Made by a program: the position numbers and the translations under genes
The notes under the pieces: model-generated
What the model saw: only the letters and a program-made list of their open reading frames with translations
Databases searched by the model: none
Told to the model about the DNA's origin: nothing
Shown here: one piece after another, positions 20,102 through 29,720 of the stretch
Position numbering within the stretch: position 1 is the first letter of the stretch
How the letters are laid out: every line of letters begins with the position of its first letter
From: Streptomyces sp. HNM0575
Lineage (GTDB): Bacteria > Actinomycetota > Actinomycetes > Streptomycetales > Streptomycetaceae
Length of the DNA: 64,000 nucleotides
Assembly: GCF_012726265.1 (NCBI RefSeq)
Contig: NZ_JAASAG010000001.1
Coordinates: 558,001 to 622,000 of the forward strand
Direction: 5' to 3'

Positions 20102-21049
20102 ATGTCCTCACGTGAACTGGTCGTGCTGGGAACCGCCAGCCAGGTGCCGACCCGGCACCGCAACCACAACGGCTACGTGCTGCTCTGGGACGGCCACGGC
20201 ATCCTCTTCGACCCGGGGGAGGGCACACAGCGCCAGATGCTGCGCGCGGGCGTCTCGGCGCACGACCTGACGCGGATCTGCGTCACGCACTTCCACGGAG
20301 ACCACTCGCTGGGACTGGCCGGGGTCGTCCAGCGCATCAATCTGGACCGCGTGCCGCACACCGTCACCGCGCACTACCCGGCGAGCGGCGAGCACTTCTT
20401 CGAGCGGCTGCGCTACGCGACGGCGTACCGCGAGACGGCGCGGCTGCGTCCCCAACCGGTGTGCGGCACGGGCGAGTTGACGGGCGCCGGGGCCTCCGGG
20501 GGCCTGCCGCCCGCGCCCGGCGAGGCGCCCCCGCCCTTCAAGCTCTTCGCACACCGGCTGTCGCACCCCGTCGACGCGTACGGCTACCGCCTCACCGAGC
20601 CCGACTCGCGCCGGATGCTCCCCGCCCGTCTGGAGGCCCGCGGCATCCGCGGCCCCGACATCTCCCGGCTGAAGCGGGACGGTGAACTCCGCGGCGTACG
20701 GCTGGAGGAGGTCAGCGAGCCGCGACCGGGACAGTCCTTCGCGTTCGTGATGGACACCCGCATGTGCGACGGGGTCCTCGCGCTGGCGCGGGGCTGCGAT
20801 CTCCTCGTCATCGAGGCCACGTTCCTGGACGAGGAGGCGGCGCTGGCGGAGGAGTACGGCCATCTCACGGCCGGGCAGGCGGGCCGCGCGGCGGCGGAGG
20901 CGGGCGTGCGCAGCCTCGTCCTCACCCACTTCTCGCAGCGATACGCGGACGCCTCGCTCTTTGCGCGGCAGGCCCGACGGGCAGGATTCGAGGGGGAGTT
21001 GACGGTCGCGGAGGACCTGATGCGCGTCCCCGTGCCGAAGCGGGCCTGA
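20102..21049 (+). CDS. rnz: Ribonuclease Z
   Basis: The 315-residue MBL-fold nuclease should cut the 3' trailer of tRNA precursors lacking an encoded CCA. It has the zinc motif [11 protein letters not shown] near residue 63, [32 protein letters not shown] and the late [14 protein letters not shown] and LTHFSQRY motifs. ATG at 20102 ([20 protein letters not shown]) is the conserved start. The frame upstream is proline-rich and unlikely to be coding. Confidence 0.92.
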   Translation: MSSRELVVLGTASQVPTRHRNHNGYVLLWDGHGILFDPGEGTQRQMLRAGVSAHDLTRICVTHFHGDHSLGLAGVVQRINLDRVPHTVTAHYPASGEHFFERLRYATAYRETARLRPQPVCGTGELTGAGASGGLPPAPGEAPPPFKLFAHRLSHPVDAYGYRLTEPDSRRMLPARLEARGIRGPDISRLKRDGELRGVRLEEVSEPRPGQSFAFVMDTRMCDGVLALARGCDLLVIEATFLDEEAALAEEYGHLTAGQAGRAAAEAGVRSLVLTHFSQRYADASLFARQARRAGFEGELTVAEDLMRVPVPKRA

Positions 21050-21228
21050 CGTCGTCCCCGCGCCGACGAGGCGTGCGTGACGGTGAGTACCGCGGCGGTG
21101 CTCACGTATATCCCGGGCGGTCGCGTCAAGTTCCTTGCCGATCCCTGATAACAACTCTGCAACGCCCGGGATTTGTACGTACCTTCGGAAGCGGTGTGGG
21201 GGAGTTCCTCTCAGAACTGGAGCAGCCA

Positions 21229-21501
21229 ATGTCCCGGAAACGCAAGAGCAGTCTGAAGGTAAAGGCCGCCGCGGGCGTCGGAGCCGCCGTGCTCGCCGTC
21301 GGGATCGCGGCCGTGACCGTCAGCACCAGCCAGGCGGCGACCGAGAACTGCGCCGGCCTCGAACAGGCCCTGAAGAACAACCAGAACTTCGTCGCCGCAC
21401 AACAGGCCAACCCTGACGCCCAGTCGGAGGCGAGGATCGCCAACCGGCAGGCCGTCATCGACAACATCCAGCAGCGGCTTCAGGCGGCCGGCTGCCAGTG
21501 A
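21229..21501 (+). CDS. Small secreted protein (90 aa), unknown function
   Basis: A basic start (MSRKRKSSLKVKAAAG) leads to a hydrophobic stretch (VGAAVLAVGIAAVTVSTSQA) with likely signal peptidase I cleavage at SQA-AT. The mature part of about 55 residues is helical and Gln/Asn/Ala-rich, with two cysteines (ENCAGLEQ near its start, AAGCQ at its end) that could form one disulfide. A GGAG ribosome site lies eight bases upstream. Secreted small proteins of this type are common in Streptomyces; I recognise no named family. Confidence 0.75.
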   Translation: MSRKRKSSLKVKAAAGVGAAVLAVGIAAVTVSTSQAATENCAGLEQALKNNQNFVAAQQANPDAQSEARIANRQAVIDNIQQRLQAAGCQ

Positions 21502-21686
21502 GCCGACCGGGCGGCGAGGTCCTCTGAACCTTCCCGTGCAAGTCCTTCCCCGCAAGACAGACCCCCGTCCCCGGTCCCCGTGAAGAGCCCCTCGTCCCGT
21601 GGCCCCATCCCCCGATGACCAGTCCTGCGCGCCCCTCCCCGGGCGCATCCATGGGCCTCGGCGGCACAGGGCGGCTCGCCGAGAAG

Positions 21687-21723
21687 GAACGGCCGGCACC
21701 TCCTGCCCAGGTGCCGGCCGTTC
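21687..21723. terminator. Bidirectional terminator
   Basis: A perfect 15-bp inverted repeat (GAACGGCCGGCACCT and its complement, 7-base loop) lies between the convergent secreted-protein and dehydratase genes. It is followed by a TTCGCGGTTCGCC-type repetitive stretch up to about 21775. Confidence 0.85.
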
Positions 21724-21797
21724 GCGGTTCGCCGTTCGGGTTCGTTCGCGGTTCGCCTTCGTTCGCCGTTCCGCGCAAGGGAGTTGAGCGGAGCCGC

Positions 21798-22820
21798 TCA
21801 GCCGCCGTGGCCGTCCTCGCGCATCAGCTCCACGAAGCGCCGTATGCCGATGTTCCCGCCGGAGACGACGATCCCCACACGCCGCGGAAGCGGATCGATC
21901 CTGGCGGCGAGCAGCGCCGCCAGGCCCGTCGCGCCGCTCGGCTCGATCACGATCTTCAACCGCTCGAACGCGAGACGCATCGCCGCGCGGATATCCTCGT
22001 CGCTCACCACCTCGACGCCGGACAGCAGCCGCCTGTTGACGGAGAAGGTCAACTCGCCCGGGGTGACGGCCGCTTGGCCGTCGGCGATGGTACGCGGCAC
22101 CTCGTCCAGCGAGACCCGCCCGCCCGCGGCCAGCGAACGGCGGGTGTCGTCGCCCGCCTCCGGCTCCACCCCGATGACGCGGATGTCCGGATGGAGCGCC
22201 TTGGCGGCCGTCGCCGATCCGGCGGCGAGCCCGCCGCCGCCCACCGGGACGATGAGGGCGTCCAACTCCCCTGTTTCCTCCAGCAGTTCAAGCGCCGCCG
22301 TGCCCTGTCCCGCGATGATGTGCGGATGCTCGTACGGCGGTACGAGCGCCAGCCCGCGTTCCTTCGCCAGGCGCTTCCCGATGACTTCCCGGTCCTCGGT
22401 GTAGCGGTCGTAGGTGACGATCTCGGCGCCGTAGTCCGCCGTGGCGTCCATCTTGGAGCGCGGGGTGTCCTCCGGCATCACGATGACCGCCCTGCTGCCC
22501 AGCTCGCGGGCGGCGAGCGCCACGGCCTGCGCGTGGTTGCCGGAGGAGTAGGCGGCGACGCCGTTCGCCAGCTGTGCGGGCGGCAGTTGTGAGACGGCGT
22601 TGTACGCGCCGCGGAACTTGAACGCCCCGACTCGCTGGAAGTTCTCGCACTTCAGAAAGGTCTCCGCGCCCACCAGCCGGTCCAGCGTCCGGGAACGGAG
22701 CACCGGCGTGCGGTGCGCCGCTCCCTTCAGCCGGCCGGCGGCGGCACGGATGTCCGCGAGCGTGACGGGCTCGTTGCCGGAAGCCGTCCCGGGGTCTTCC
22801 GCGCTCGGGCTGCTGCTCAT
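21798..22820 (-). CDS. Threonine/serine dehydratase or serine racemase-like PLP enzyme
   Basis: The 340-residue fold-type II PLP enzyme has the cofactor lysine at K68 (VGAFKFRGAY), the phosphate-binding loop VPVGGGGLAAG, and IVVSGGNIG near the C-terminus. It lacks the C-terminal ACT-like regulatory domain of biosynthetic IlvA, so it is the short catabolic or serine-racemase-like type, which deaminates L-threonine to 2-oxobutanoate. The MPEDTPRSK motif fits the threonine dehydratase/serine racemase group. It is a single gene between terminators; the exact substrate is not settled. Confidence 0.85.
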   Translation of the reverse strand: MSSSPSAEDPGTASGNEPVTLADIRAAAGRLKGAAHRTPVLRSRTLDRLVGAETFLKCENFQRVGAFKFRGAYNAVSQLPPAQLANGVAAYSSGNHAQAVALAARELGSRAVIVMPEDTPRSKMDATADYGAEIVTYDRYTEDREVIGKRLAKERGLALVPPYEHPHIIAGQGTAALELLEETGELDALIVPVGGGGLAAGSATAAKALHPDIRVIGVEPEAGDDTRRSLAAGGRVSLDEVPRTIADGQAAVTPGELTFSVNRRLLSGVEVVSDEDIRAAMRLAFERLKIVIEPSGATGLAALLAARIDPLPRRVGIVVSGGNIGIRRFVELMREDGHGG

Positions 22821-23003
22821 GGATGCCTCGCTCCTCGCTGCTCCGGCCGGTCCGCGCGCCGCAGCCCGGACCGTTCCGCGGCCCGGCTCCGGCCGCGGAC
22901 CGCGTCCGCGCCTCCTGGGAGCTACATCCTCACCTGCTTCGCCCGCGATTCCGAACGCGTTTCGGCCGTGCGGGCCGTACGGACCGTACGGGCCTCCGTT
23001 GCC

Positions 23004-23852
23004 TTACGGCAGGAAGTACATGGGGTTGGGCAACTTGTACGTACGTTCCGCGTGACCGCCCTTGAGATCGCTGTACTGGTCGCCGAGGTTGGCGAGGATC
23101 CTGAAGCCCATCGACTCGAAGTGCTTGCGCGTCCCCGACTTGTACTGGACCGTCGTGCAGTCCGCACCGCACTCCAGATACGGCGGCGGGTGCTCCTCGT
23201 CCTTCAGGAAGAAGTGCTTGGTGCCGACCGGGGTCTTGTAGCCGACGTTCTTGAGGTTGCGCACGCTCCAGTCGCGCTGCTTCTCGGAGCGGCCGGTGAG
23301 GAAGAAGACCGTGATGCCGCTCTTGTCCGCCCAGTTGACCAGTTTCTTCATGCCGAAGACGGCGTCCATGTCGGTGGTGCGCAGATACTCGTCCTGGAGC
23401 TTCGGGTCGAAGTTGTAGCCGATCTGCCGCTCGAAGTTGTACGTGAGCAGGGTGGTGTCGTCGACGTCGACCACGATGGCCGGCTTGTGCCCGTGCCCCG
23501 TCTTCTCGTGCTCCTTGGCCATGTCGCGCTTCAGGTCCCGCTGGGCGTCCGCCGCGATGCCGCGCACCTGCTTCGCGTAGTCGCTCTTCGGGGAGGCGTA
23601 GTGCTCGCCGTCGGGGGTCTCGACGTCCCCGTAGTAGTCGGCGATCTGCTCCTTGACCTTGTCTATGTTGGGGATCTCGCGGTCGGTGCCCGGCGCGGAG
23701 CGCTCGGCGGTGGCCTGGCCCGCGCCGAAGAGGGCGGTACCGGTGAGGACGGCCGTGACGGTGAGCGCGGCGATCGTCGCGCGGCGTCCGCGCGAGAGGG
23801 CCCAGGGGAGCGACGGCTTGCTACGTGCGCCGCTGTCTTCGGTGGACGGCAT
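23004..23852 (-). CDS. Secreted HAD-family acid phosphatase (class B/DDDD type)
   Basis: The 282-residue protein has an N-terminal signal segment (RRATIAALTVTAVLTGTALFGAGQATA, residues ~23-49) and a HAD phosphatase domain. Motif I is VVDVDDTTLL, motif II region FFLTGRSEKQ, and motif IV region LGDQYSDL. The aspartates fit the class B acid phosphatase (DDDD) superfamily, so it should release phosphate from organic phosphoesters outside the cell. A possible disulfide pair (LECGADC) is present. It stands alone, divergent from mscR. Confidence 0.88.
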   Translation of the reverse strand: MPSTEDSGARSKPSLPWALSRGRRATIAALTVTAVLTGTALFGAGQATAERSAPGTDREIPNIDKVKEQIADYYGDVETPDGEHYASPKSDYAKQVRGIAADAQRDLKRDMAKEHEKTGHGHKPAIVVDVDDTTLLTYNFERQIGYNFDPKLQDEYLRTTDMDAVFGMKKLVNWADKSGITVFFLTGRSEKQRDWSVRNLKNVGYKTPVGTKHFFLKDEEHPPPYLECGADCTTVQYKSGTRKHFESMGFRILANLGDQYSDLKGGHAERTYKLPNPMYFLP

Positions 23853-24229
23853 GGGGGGCTCCAGAACTCCAGGGATGTGCGCCCGCGGCGGGGCCCGGGC
23901 CTTCTTCCGGCGTGGTGCTGTTCGGCTTGGTGTAAGCCGGTGCTGTTCGGCTTGATGCGAGGGGAAGGTAGCAGAGGCCCGCCCGTGGTTCTACGCGCGG
24001 AGATGGAACTTTGCCTTGAAATTCCCTTGCCGCTTCGCCGAACGGCTGCGCCTCGCCGGTCCCTTGCGGCCCCGTCGCCGCCCCCTTGCCGGCCGTTCCG
24101 CGGGCTCCCGTGCACCTCGCCGCGCCCTGTCGCATGGTCGACGGTTCGCCTCGCGGGCGGCACAGTTGGGCGCAACCGACAATCCGTGCTCACGACGGGG
24201 CGAGCGCGGGCCGAGTACGGAGGGTCCGG
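23853..24229. other. Divergent promoter region between acid phosphatase and mscR
   Basis: A 16-base direct repeat (GGTGCTGTTCGGCTTG at 23914-23929 and 23939-23954, period 25) lies 60-100 bases before the phosphatase start and could be an operator. The 23980-24030 segment is unusually AT-rich for this genome and likely holds an mscR promoter. A good GGAGGG site precedes mscR. Confidence 0.45.
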
Positions 24230-25345
24230 ATGTCACAGGAGGTGCGCGGCGTCATCGCGCCGGGCAAGGACGAACCGGTGCGCGTGGAGACCGTCGTGGT
24301 GCCCGATCCCGGCCCCGGAGAGGCCGTGGTCCAGGTGCAGGCGTGCGGCGTCTGCCACACCGATCTGCACTACAAACAGGGCGGCATCAGCGACGACTTC
24401 CCCTTCCTCCTCGGCCATGAGGCCGCGGGCGTCGTGGAGTCCGTGGGCGCCGGTACGACGGAGGTCGAGCCCGGCGACTTCGTGATCCTCAACTGGCGTG
24501 CCGTGTGCGGACAGTGCCGTGCCTGCCGCCGCGGACGCCCCTGGTACTGCTTCGACACGCACAACGCCCGGCAGCCGATGACCCTCGGTGGGGGCACCGC
24601 CCGGGCCGGAGGCTCCGGGGGAGGAACGGAACTCTCCCCGGCGCTCGGCATCGGCGCCTTCGCCGAGAAGACGCTGGTGGCCGCGGGCCAGTGCACCAAG
24701 GTCGACCCCGAGGTCTCGCCTGCCGTCGCCGGACTGCTCGGCTGCGGCGTCATGGCCGGGATCGGGGCCGCCGTCAACACCGGCCAGGTCGGGCGCGGGG
24801 ACTCCGTGGCGGTCATCGGCTGCGGCGGTGTCGGGGACGCCGCGATCGTGGGCTCGCGGCTCGCCGGAGCGGCGCGCGTGATCGCCGTGGACATCGACGA
24901 ACGCAAGCTGCGGCAGGCCGAGTCCATGGGCGCCACCCACACCGTCGACTCCAGCGCCACCGACCCGGTCGAGGCGATCCGCGAACTGACGGGCGGCTTC
25001 GGCGCGGACGTCGTCATCGAGGCGGTCGGCCGCCCCGAGACGTACGAACAGGCCTTCTACGCCCGCGACTTGGCGGGCACGGTCGTCCTCGTCGGCGTGC
25101 CCACGCCGGACATGCGACTCGAACTCCCGCTGCTCGACGTCTTCGGCCGCGGCGGCTCCCTCAAGTCCTCCTGGTACGGGGACTGCCTGCCGTCCCGCGA
25201 CTTCCCGATGCTGATCGACCTGCACCGCCAAGGGCGGCTGGAGCTCGACAAGTTCGTCACGGAGCGGATCGCGCTGGACGAGGTGGAGCACGCCTTCGAC
25301 CGCATGCACGCGGGAGACGTGCTGCGTTCGGTGGTGGTGTTCTGA
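24230..25345 (+). CDS. mscR: S-(hydroxymethyl)mycothiol dehydrogenase
   Basis: The 371-residue zinc alcohol dehydrogenase oxidises the mycothiol-formaldehyde adduct, detoxifying formaldehyde in actinobacteria; MscR also reduces S-nitrosomycothiol. Visible are [19 protein letters not shown], structural zinc cysteines [15 protein letters not shown], and the nucleotide fold [17 protein letters not shown] at 24230 follows a GGAGGG site. In many relatives an MBL-fold hydrolase gene follows directly; here a 1.3-kb region without a clear gene follows instead. Confidence 0.92.
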   Translation: MSQEVRGVIAPGKDEPVRVETVVVPDPGPGEAVVQVQACGVCHTDLHYKQGGISDDFPFLLGHEAAGVVESVGAGTTEVEPGDFVILNWRAVCGQCRACRRGRPWYCFDTHNARQPMTLGGGTARAGGSGGGTELSPALGIGAFAEKTLVAAGQCTKVDPEVSPAVAGLLGCGVMAGIGAAVNTGQVGRGDSVAVIGCGGVGDAAIVGSRLAGAARVIAVDIDERKLRQAESMGATHTVDSSATDPVEAIRELTGGFGADVVIEAVGRPETYEQAFYARDLAGTVVLVGVPTPDMRLELPLLDVFGRGGSLKSSWYGDCLPSRDFPMLIDLHRQGRLELDKFVTERIALDEVEHAFDRMHAGDVLRSVVVF

Positions 25346-25380
25346 GGTGACGTCGTGTGCCCGGAGAGCACGTCCGGTCC

Positions 25381-25410
25381 GCGGGCGGAGGGCGGTTCCT
25401 CCGCCCCGCG
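25381..25410 (+). terminator. mscR terminator
   Basis: GGCGGAGG (25384-25391) pairs with CCTCCGCC (25398-25405) around a 6-base loop, 40 bases after the mscR stop. Confidence 0.6.
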
Positions 25411-26653
25411 GGGGCCCGGCCCGTGCGCGAAACGGCCCCGGCCGCCGGGCAGTTCACGACTCGGCGACCGGGCGTTGCTCCGCGTGGCCGGGAGGTCGGG
25501 CGCCCATGACGACCCGGGGCGGCGCCGGGCCGCGACGCGGGACCGTCTGCGAGCCGGGCGGGGGCGCGGTGCGGGCCGCGCCCGGCGGCGCGATGACGAG
25601 CGCGCTGCGTCCCGTACGGCTGCGAGCGCGGTGCGGCCTGGCACCGCTCGGCCCGGCGCCACCCGGCACGTCCCGCGCCCCGCGGCGCCCGACAACGACG
25701 GCTCGGCCACGGCGGGCGCCGACCTGCACCGCGCGGGTGCGCACGCGCCCTGCCCGACCGGGGCTCCCTCGACCATGGGTCGCGGTGCCGTGGCTCCGCG
25801 CTGCGGGGCTGGGGATCCTCCGGCCGTCGGCCGCCGGGTTGTGGCCCCGCGCTGGCTGGCTGAGCTGCTCTGGCTTGGTGTCCGCGGGGCGCTTTCCGCG
25901 TTCCGTGGGCCCGGTCGCGGTCTTGGGTCGAGCCGCCGGACTGTGGCCCTGCGCCGCGCGGTTGGGGTTCCTCCGGCCGTCGATCGCCGGGCCGCGGACT
26001 CGTACCGTCCGGCCGAACTGCTCCGGCTTCGTGTCCGCACCGCCGGGCCCGGGCCTGGCAGGGCCCGCCCCGCCGAAGCGTTCCGCCGCCCTTCGCCAGC
26101 GCTTCCTTTTACCCCGGCCCTCAATTCCTTTTACCAATCGATTACCCTGGCGCGAACGATCGCCCATCGCTACGACCGGCCCTTACGCCGGTCCTCAAAC
26201 CGATGTGACGGGGGCCCGAAGATGCAACCGACCCACCGCCGGTCCGCGAGTCGGCCAGTGCCCCTGTCATCCGTGCCCCGGTCGTCGCGCGTGGCCTCGT
26301 CCCGCGTGGCCTCGTCGCGCGTGCCCTCGTCGTCCGTGTCCGTGTCCGTGCCCGCCGCCCCGGCGCCGCCCGCGGCGCACCGTGCGCGCCCGCCGCACCG
26401 CCGGGCCCGTCCCTGCGGTGGCCGCCGCCGTCCGCAGCAGCGAGCGCGACGGCCGCGACGGCCACGGCGGCGGCAGCACAGACCGCTGCGCCCGCCCGCG
26501 TGCGCGCCCGTGACGCCACGCTCCGGCGTGCCGCCGCCCGCCGTGAGCCCGTCGCCACACCCGGCACCCGACCCGTATGAGACGCCGTCCCCCGGCCGTC
26601 GCGTACGGAGCCGCGCCGGACGCCGCTGCTGAACCGACCCGGAGGTCAGGCCC
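25411..26653. other. 1.2-kb region without a confident gene; contains a 153-bp tandem duplication
   Basis: No frame gives a recognisable protein. Two diverged copies of a ~153-bp unit run from about 25770 to 26075 (marker TCCTCCGGCCGTCG at 25816 and 25969). A minus-strand frame (25454-26167) shares the strong third-position GC bias and would encode two 51-residue repeats. An AT-rich island at 26100-26165 looks like a promoter. From 26280 to 26350 15-base CGCGTGGCCTCGTCC-type repeats occur. A good GGAGG site at 26641 belongs to the antiporter gene. Confidence 0.5.
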
Positions 26654-27949
26654 GTGCACGACACCACCGCCATGCTCATCGAACTCGGGGCGATCATCCT
26701 CGCCCTGGGCCTGCTGGGAAGATTCGCCGGCCGCATCGGCTTCTCGCCCATCCCGCTGTATCTGCTCGCGGGGCTCGCCTTCGGCCACGGCGGCATGCTG
26801 CCGCTCACGGCCACCGAGGAGTTCATCGCCACGGGTGCCGAGATCGGCGTCATCCTGCTGCTGCTACTGCTGGGCCTCGAATACAGCGCCTCCGATCTCG
26901 TCACCAGCCTCAAGACCCAATACCCGTCCGGCGCGGTCGACTTCGTGCTCAACGCGCTGCCCGGAGCGGTCGCCGCGCTGCTGCTGGGCTGGGGCCCGGT
27001 CGCCGCGGTGGTGCTGGCCGGGGTCACCTGGATCTCCTCGTCCGGTGTCATCGCCAAGGTCCTCGGCGACCTCGGCCGCCTCGGCAACCGCGAGACGCCG
27101 GTGATCCTCGGCGTGCTCGTCATCGAGGACCTGGCGATGGCCGTCTATCTGCCGATCCTCACCGCGATCCTCGCCGGGGCGGGCCTTGCGGGCGGTTCGC
27201 TGACGCTGCTGATCTCGCTGGGCACCGTCGGCGCCGTGCTCTACCTCGCGCTGCGGCACGGGCGTCTGATCAGCCGGGTCGTCTCGTCCGACAACGCGGA
27301 GATGCTGCTGCTGGTGGTGCTCGGCCTCACGCTGCTCATCGCGGGCATCGCCCAGGAGCTCCAGGTCTCGGCGGCCGTCGGCGCGTTCCTCGTCGGGATC
27401 GCGCTCTCCGGCGAGGTCGCCGAGGGCGCACACAATCTGCTCACGCCGCTGCGCGACCTCTTCGCCGCCGTCTTCTTCGTCTTCTTCGGCCTGTCCACCG
27501 ATCCGGGCGCCATCCCGCCCGTACTGCTGCCCGCGATGATCCTCGCCGTCGTCACCGTGCTGACGAAGATCGCCACCGGCTGGTACGCGGCACACCGTGC
27601 CGGGGTCAAGCCGGCCGGGCGCTGGCGGGCGGGCGGCACGCTCGTGGCGCGCGGGGAGTTCTCCATCGTCATCGCGGGGCTGGCCGCGGGGGCCGAGCCG
27701 CGCATCGGGCCGCTGGCCACCTCGTACGTGCTCATCCTCGTCATCGTCGGCCCGCTCACCGCCCGTTGGACCGAGCCGCTCGCCCGCAGGCTCATCCGGT
27801 TCGCGTCCCGGCTCCGGGCCGGACGCGGGACGGCCGGGGCCGGAGCCGGGACGGGCGAGGCCCCCGCCTCCGGCGGTGCGGAGGGCGGTGCCGGAGAGCT
27901 GCCGGGCTCCGCGTCGAAGGAGCCGGACTCCGCCTCCACGTCACGCTGA
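26654..27949 (+). CDS. CPA2-family cation:proton antiporter
   Basis: The 431-residue integral membrane protein has about 12 hydrophobic segments from residue 8 to 385. Signature regions are LYLLAGLAFGHGG, EIGVILLLLLLGLEYS, WISSSGVIAKVLGDLGRL and VLVIEDLAMAVYLP (the acidic pair near 155 is typical of KefB/CPA2 exchangers). It probably exchanges K+ or Na+ for H+. The GTG start follows GGAGGTCA. The C-terminal ~50 residues are a Gly/Ala-rich cytoplasmic tail without an RCK/TrkA-N domain, and no TrkA-C partner gene is visible upstream. Confidence 0.87.
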   Translation: MHDTTAMLIELGAIILALGLLGRFAGRIGFSPIPLYLLAGLAFGHGGMLPLTATEEFIATGAEIGVILLLLLLGLEYSASDLVTSLKTQYPSGAVDFVLNALPGAVAALLLGWGPVAAVVLAGVTWISSSGVIAKVLGDLGRLGNRETPVILGVLVIEDLAMAVYLPILTAILAGAGLAGGSLTLLISLGTVGAVLYLALRHGRLISRVVSSDNAEMLLLVVLGLTLLIAGIAQELQVSAAVGAFLVGIALSGEVAEGAHNLLTPLRDLFAAVFFVFFGLSTDPGAIPPVLLPAMILAVVTVLTKIATGWYAAHRAGVKPAGRWRAGGTLVARGEFSIVIAGLAAGAEPRIGPLATSYVLILVIVGPLTARWTEPLARRLIRFASRLRAGRGTAGAGAGTGEAPASGGAEGGAGELPGSASKEPDSASTSR

Positions 27950-28126
27950 CCGCCGCTGCGGGCGGTCGGTCCGGGCGGTCGGTCCGGGCGGGTCTCCGGG
28001 GGCGGGCCGGGTCCGCCCCGGCCCCAGCCGGGCACGCGCGCATGTGACGTGCGGCCGTGCCTGTGCCGCGTCCGTGCCGCGCCTGTGCCGTGCTGTGCCG
28101 TGCATCTTCCGCGCCCGCGCGAGGTA

Positions 28127-28156
28127 TTGACCGGCGCCGGTTCAGCTCCATAGCCT
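28127..28156 (+). promoter_or_regulatory. Promoter for glucarate dehydratase gene
   Basis: TTGACC (28127-28132) and TAGCCT (28151-28156) are 18 bases apart, a good HrdB-type match, 120 bases before the start codon. The rest of the 27950-28277 gap holds only CGGTCCGGG-type repeats near 27960-28000. Confidence 0.6.
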
Positions 28157-28277
28157 CCGTTTTCATACGTGGACAGGATCTACGTGCTGGGACATCCAGG
28201 GAGACGTGGCCGGCCGTACGGCAGCCGTGGGCTGCCCGGCGGCCGCCATGAGCCGACGGACGCGACGGGAGCCGCAC

Positions 28278-29570
28278 ATGACCGCCGACCTGACCATCAC
28301 CGACGTACGGCTCACCCCCGTCCTCGTCTCCGACCCGCCGCTGCTCAACACCCAGGGCGTGCACCAGCCCTACGCGCCGCGGCTGATCGTCGAGGTCGTC
28401 ACGGCGGGCGGCGGCAGCGGCTTCGGCGAGACCTACGGCGACACCAAGTACCTGGAGATAGCCCGGCCGCTGGCCGCCGCGCTGCCCGGACGCCAAGTCA
28501 CGGACCTGAACGGCCTGTTCGCGCTCGCCGAGAGCGTCGCCGTCGACTCCGCACGCGTCGAGGACTCCGTCGACGTCGGCGGGCTCCGCGGCGTCCAGAC
28601 CGCCGGCAAGCTGCGTCTCTCCGTCGCCTCCGCGTTCGAGGTCGCGTGCCTCGACGCCCTCGGCAAGGCCCGCGAGCTGCCCGTACACGCCCTGCTGGGG
28701 CACAAGTTGCGCGACCGCGTCGAGTACAGCGCGTACCTCTTCTACCGCTGGGAGCAGCACCCCGGCGGCGCCGGCGAACCCGACGACTGGGGCGCCGCCA
28801 CCGACCCCGCGGGAGTGGTGGCACAGGCGAGCCGCTTCGCACGCGACTACGGCTTCCGCTCCTTCAAGCTCAAGGGCGGCGTGTACGAACCGGCCGAGGA
28901 GATCGCCGCCGTACGCGCGCTCGCTGGCGTCTTCCCCGGCGCGCCCCTGCGACTCGACCCCAACGGCGCCTGGTCCGTGGCGACTTCGCTGGAGGTCGCC
29001 CGCGAGCTGCGCGACGTCCTGGAGTACCTGGAGGACCCGACGAGCGGCACGCCCGGCATGGCCGAGGTCGCCGCGCAGGCCGGGGTGCCGCTGGCCACCA
29101 ACATGTGCGTGACGACCTTCCCCGAGGTCCCCGAGGCGTTCACGACCGGCGCCGTCCAGGTCGTGCTCAGCGACCACCACTACTGGGGCGGTCTGCTCCG
29201 TACGCGCGAACTGGCCGCCCTGTGCCGTACGTTCGGCGTCGGCCTGTCCATGCACTCCAACACCCACCTGGGGATCTCACTCGCCGCGATGACCCACGTC
29301 GCATCCACCGTCCCCAACCTGGACTACGCCTGCGACAGCCACTACCCGTGGCAGTCCGAGGACGTGCTCACCGGCCGCCTGACGTTCCGCGACGGGTGCG
29401 TCGAGGTCCCGGACGGACCCGGGCTCGGCGTCGAAGTGGACCGCGAGCGGCTGGCCGTACTGCATCAGCGCTGGAAGGACGACGACGGCACCATGCGCGA
29501 CCGCGACGACGCCGCGGCCATGCGCGAGGCCGACCCCGGCTGGGTCACCCCGGACGTCCCGCGCTGGTGA
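28278..29570 (+). CDS. gudD: Glucarate dehydratase-family enolase superfamily enzyme
   Basis: The 430-residue protein should convert D-glucarate to 5-keto-4-deoxyglucarate. Catalytic features of the family are present: SFKLKGG (Lys-x-Lys base), LDPNGAW (metal Asp/Asn), EDPTSG, LATNMCVTTF, SDHHYWGG and MHSNTHLGISLAAMTH (His base). ATG at 28278 (MTADLTITDVRLTPV) was chosen over an ATG 24 codons upstream. No aldolase or permease of the pathway is adjacent. A PfkB-type kinase follows 150 bases later and might act on a downstream keto-sugar, which is inference. Confidence 0.86.
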   Translation: MTADLTITDVRLTPVLVSDPPLLNTQGVHQPYAPRLIVEVVTAGGGSGFGETYGDTKYLEIARPLAAALPGRQVTDLNGLFALAESVAVDSARVEDSVDVGGLRGVQTAGKLRLSVASAFEVACLDALGKARELPVHALLGHKLRDRVEYSAYLFYRWEQHPGGAGEPDDWGAATDPAGVVAQASRFARDYGFRSFKLKGGVYEPAEEIAAVRALAGVFPGAPLRLDPNGAWSVATSLEVARELRDVLEYLEDPTSGTPGMAEVAAQAGVPLATNMCVTTFPEVPEAFTTGAVQVVLSDHHYWGGLLRTRELAALCRTFGVGLSMHSNTHLGISLAAMTHVASTVPNLDYACDSHYPWQSEDVLTGRLTFRDGCVEVPDGPGLGVEVDRERLAVLHQRWKDDDGTMRDRDDAAAMREADPGWVTPDVPRW

Positions 29571-29720
29571 CCTCGGGCCCGCGGACGCAGCACGCGGGTG
29601 GCGGGAGCGGTACGGACGGCGGGCGCGGCGGCGCGGGTTGGCCCGATGCACGGCCCGCGCGGTACACCGGAGACACCAGTCGGAGCAGCCGAGGCTGCAC
29701 AGGTGCCGGAGGAGTCCACG

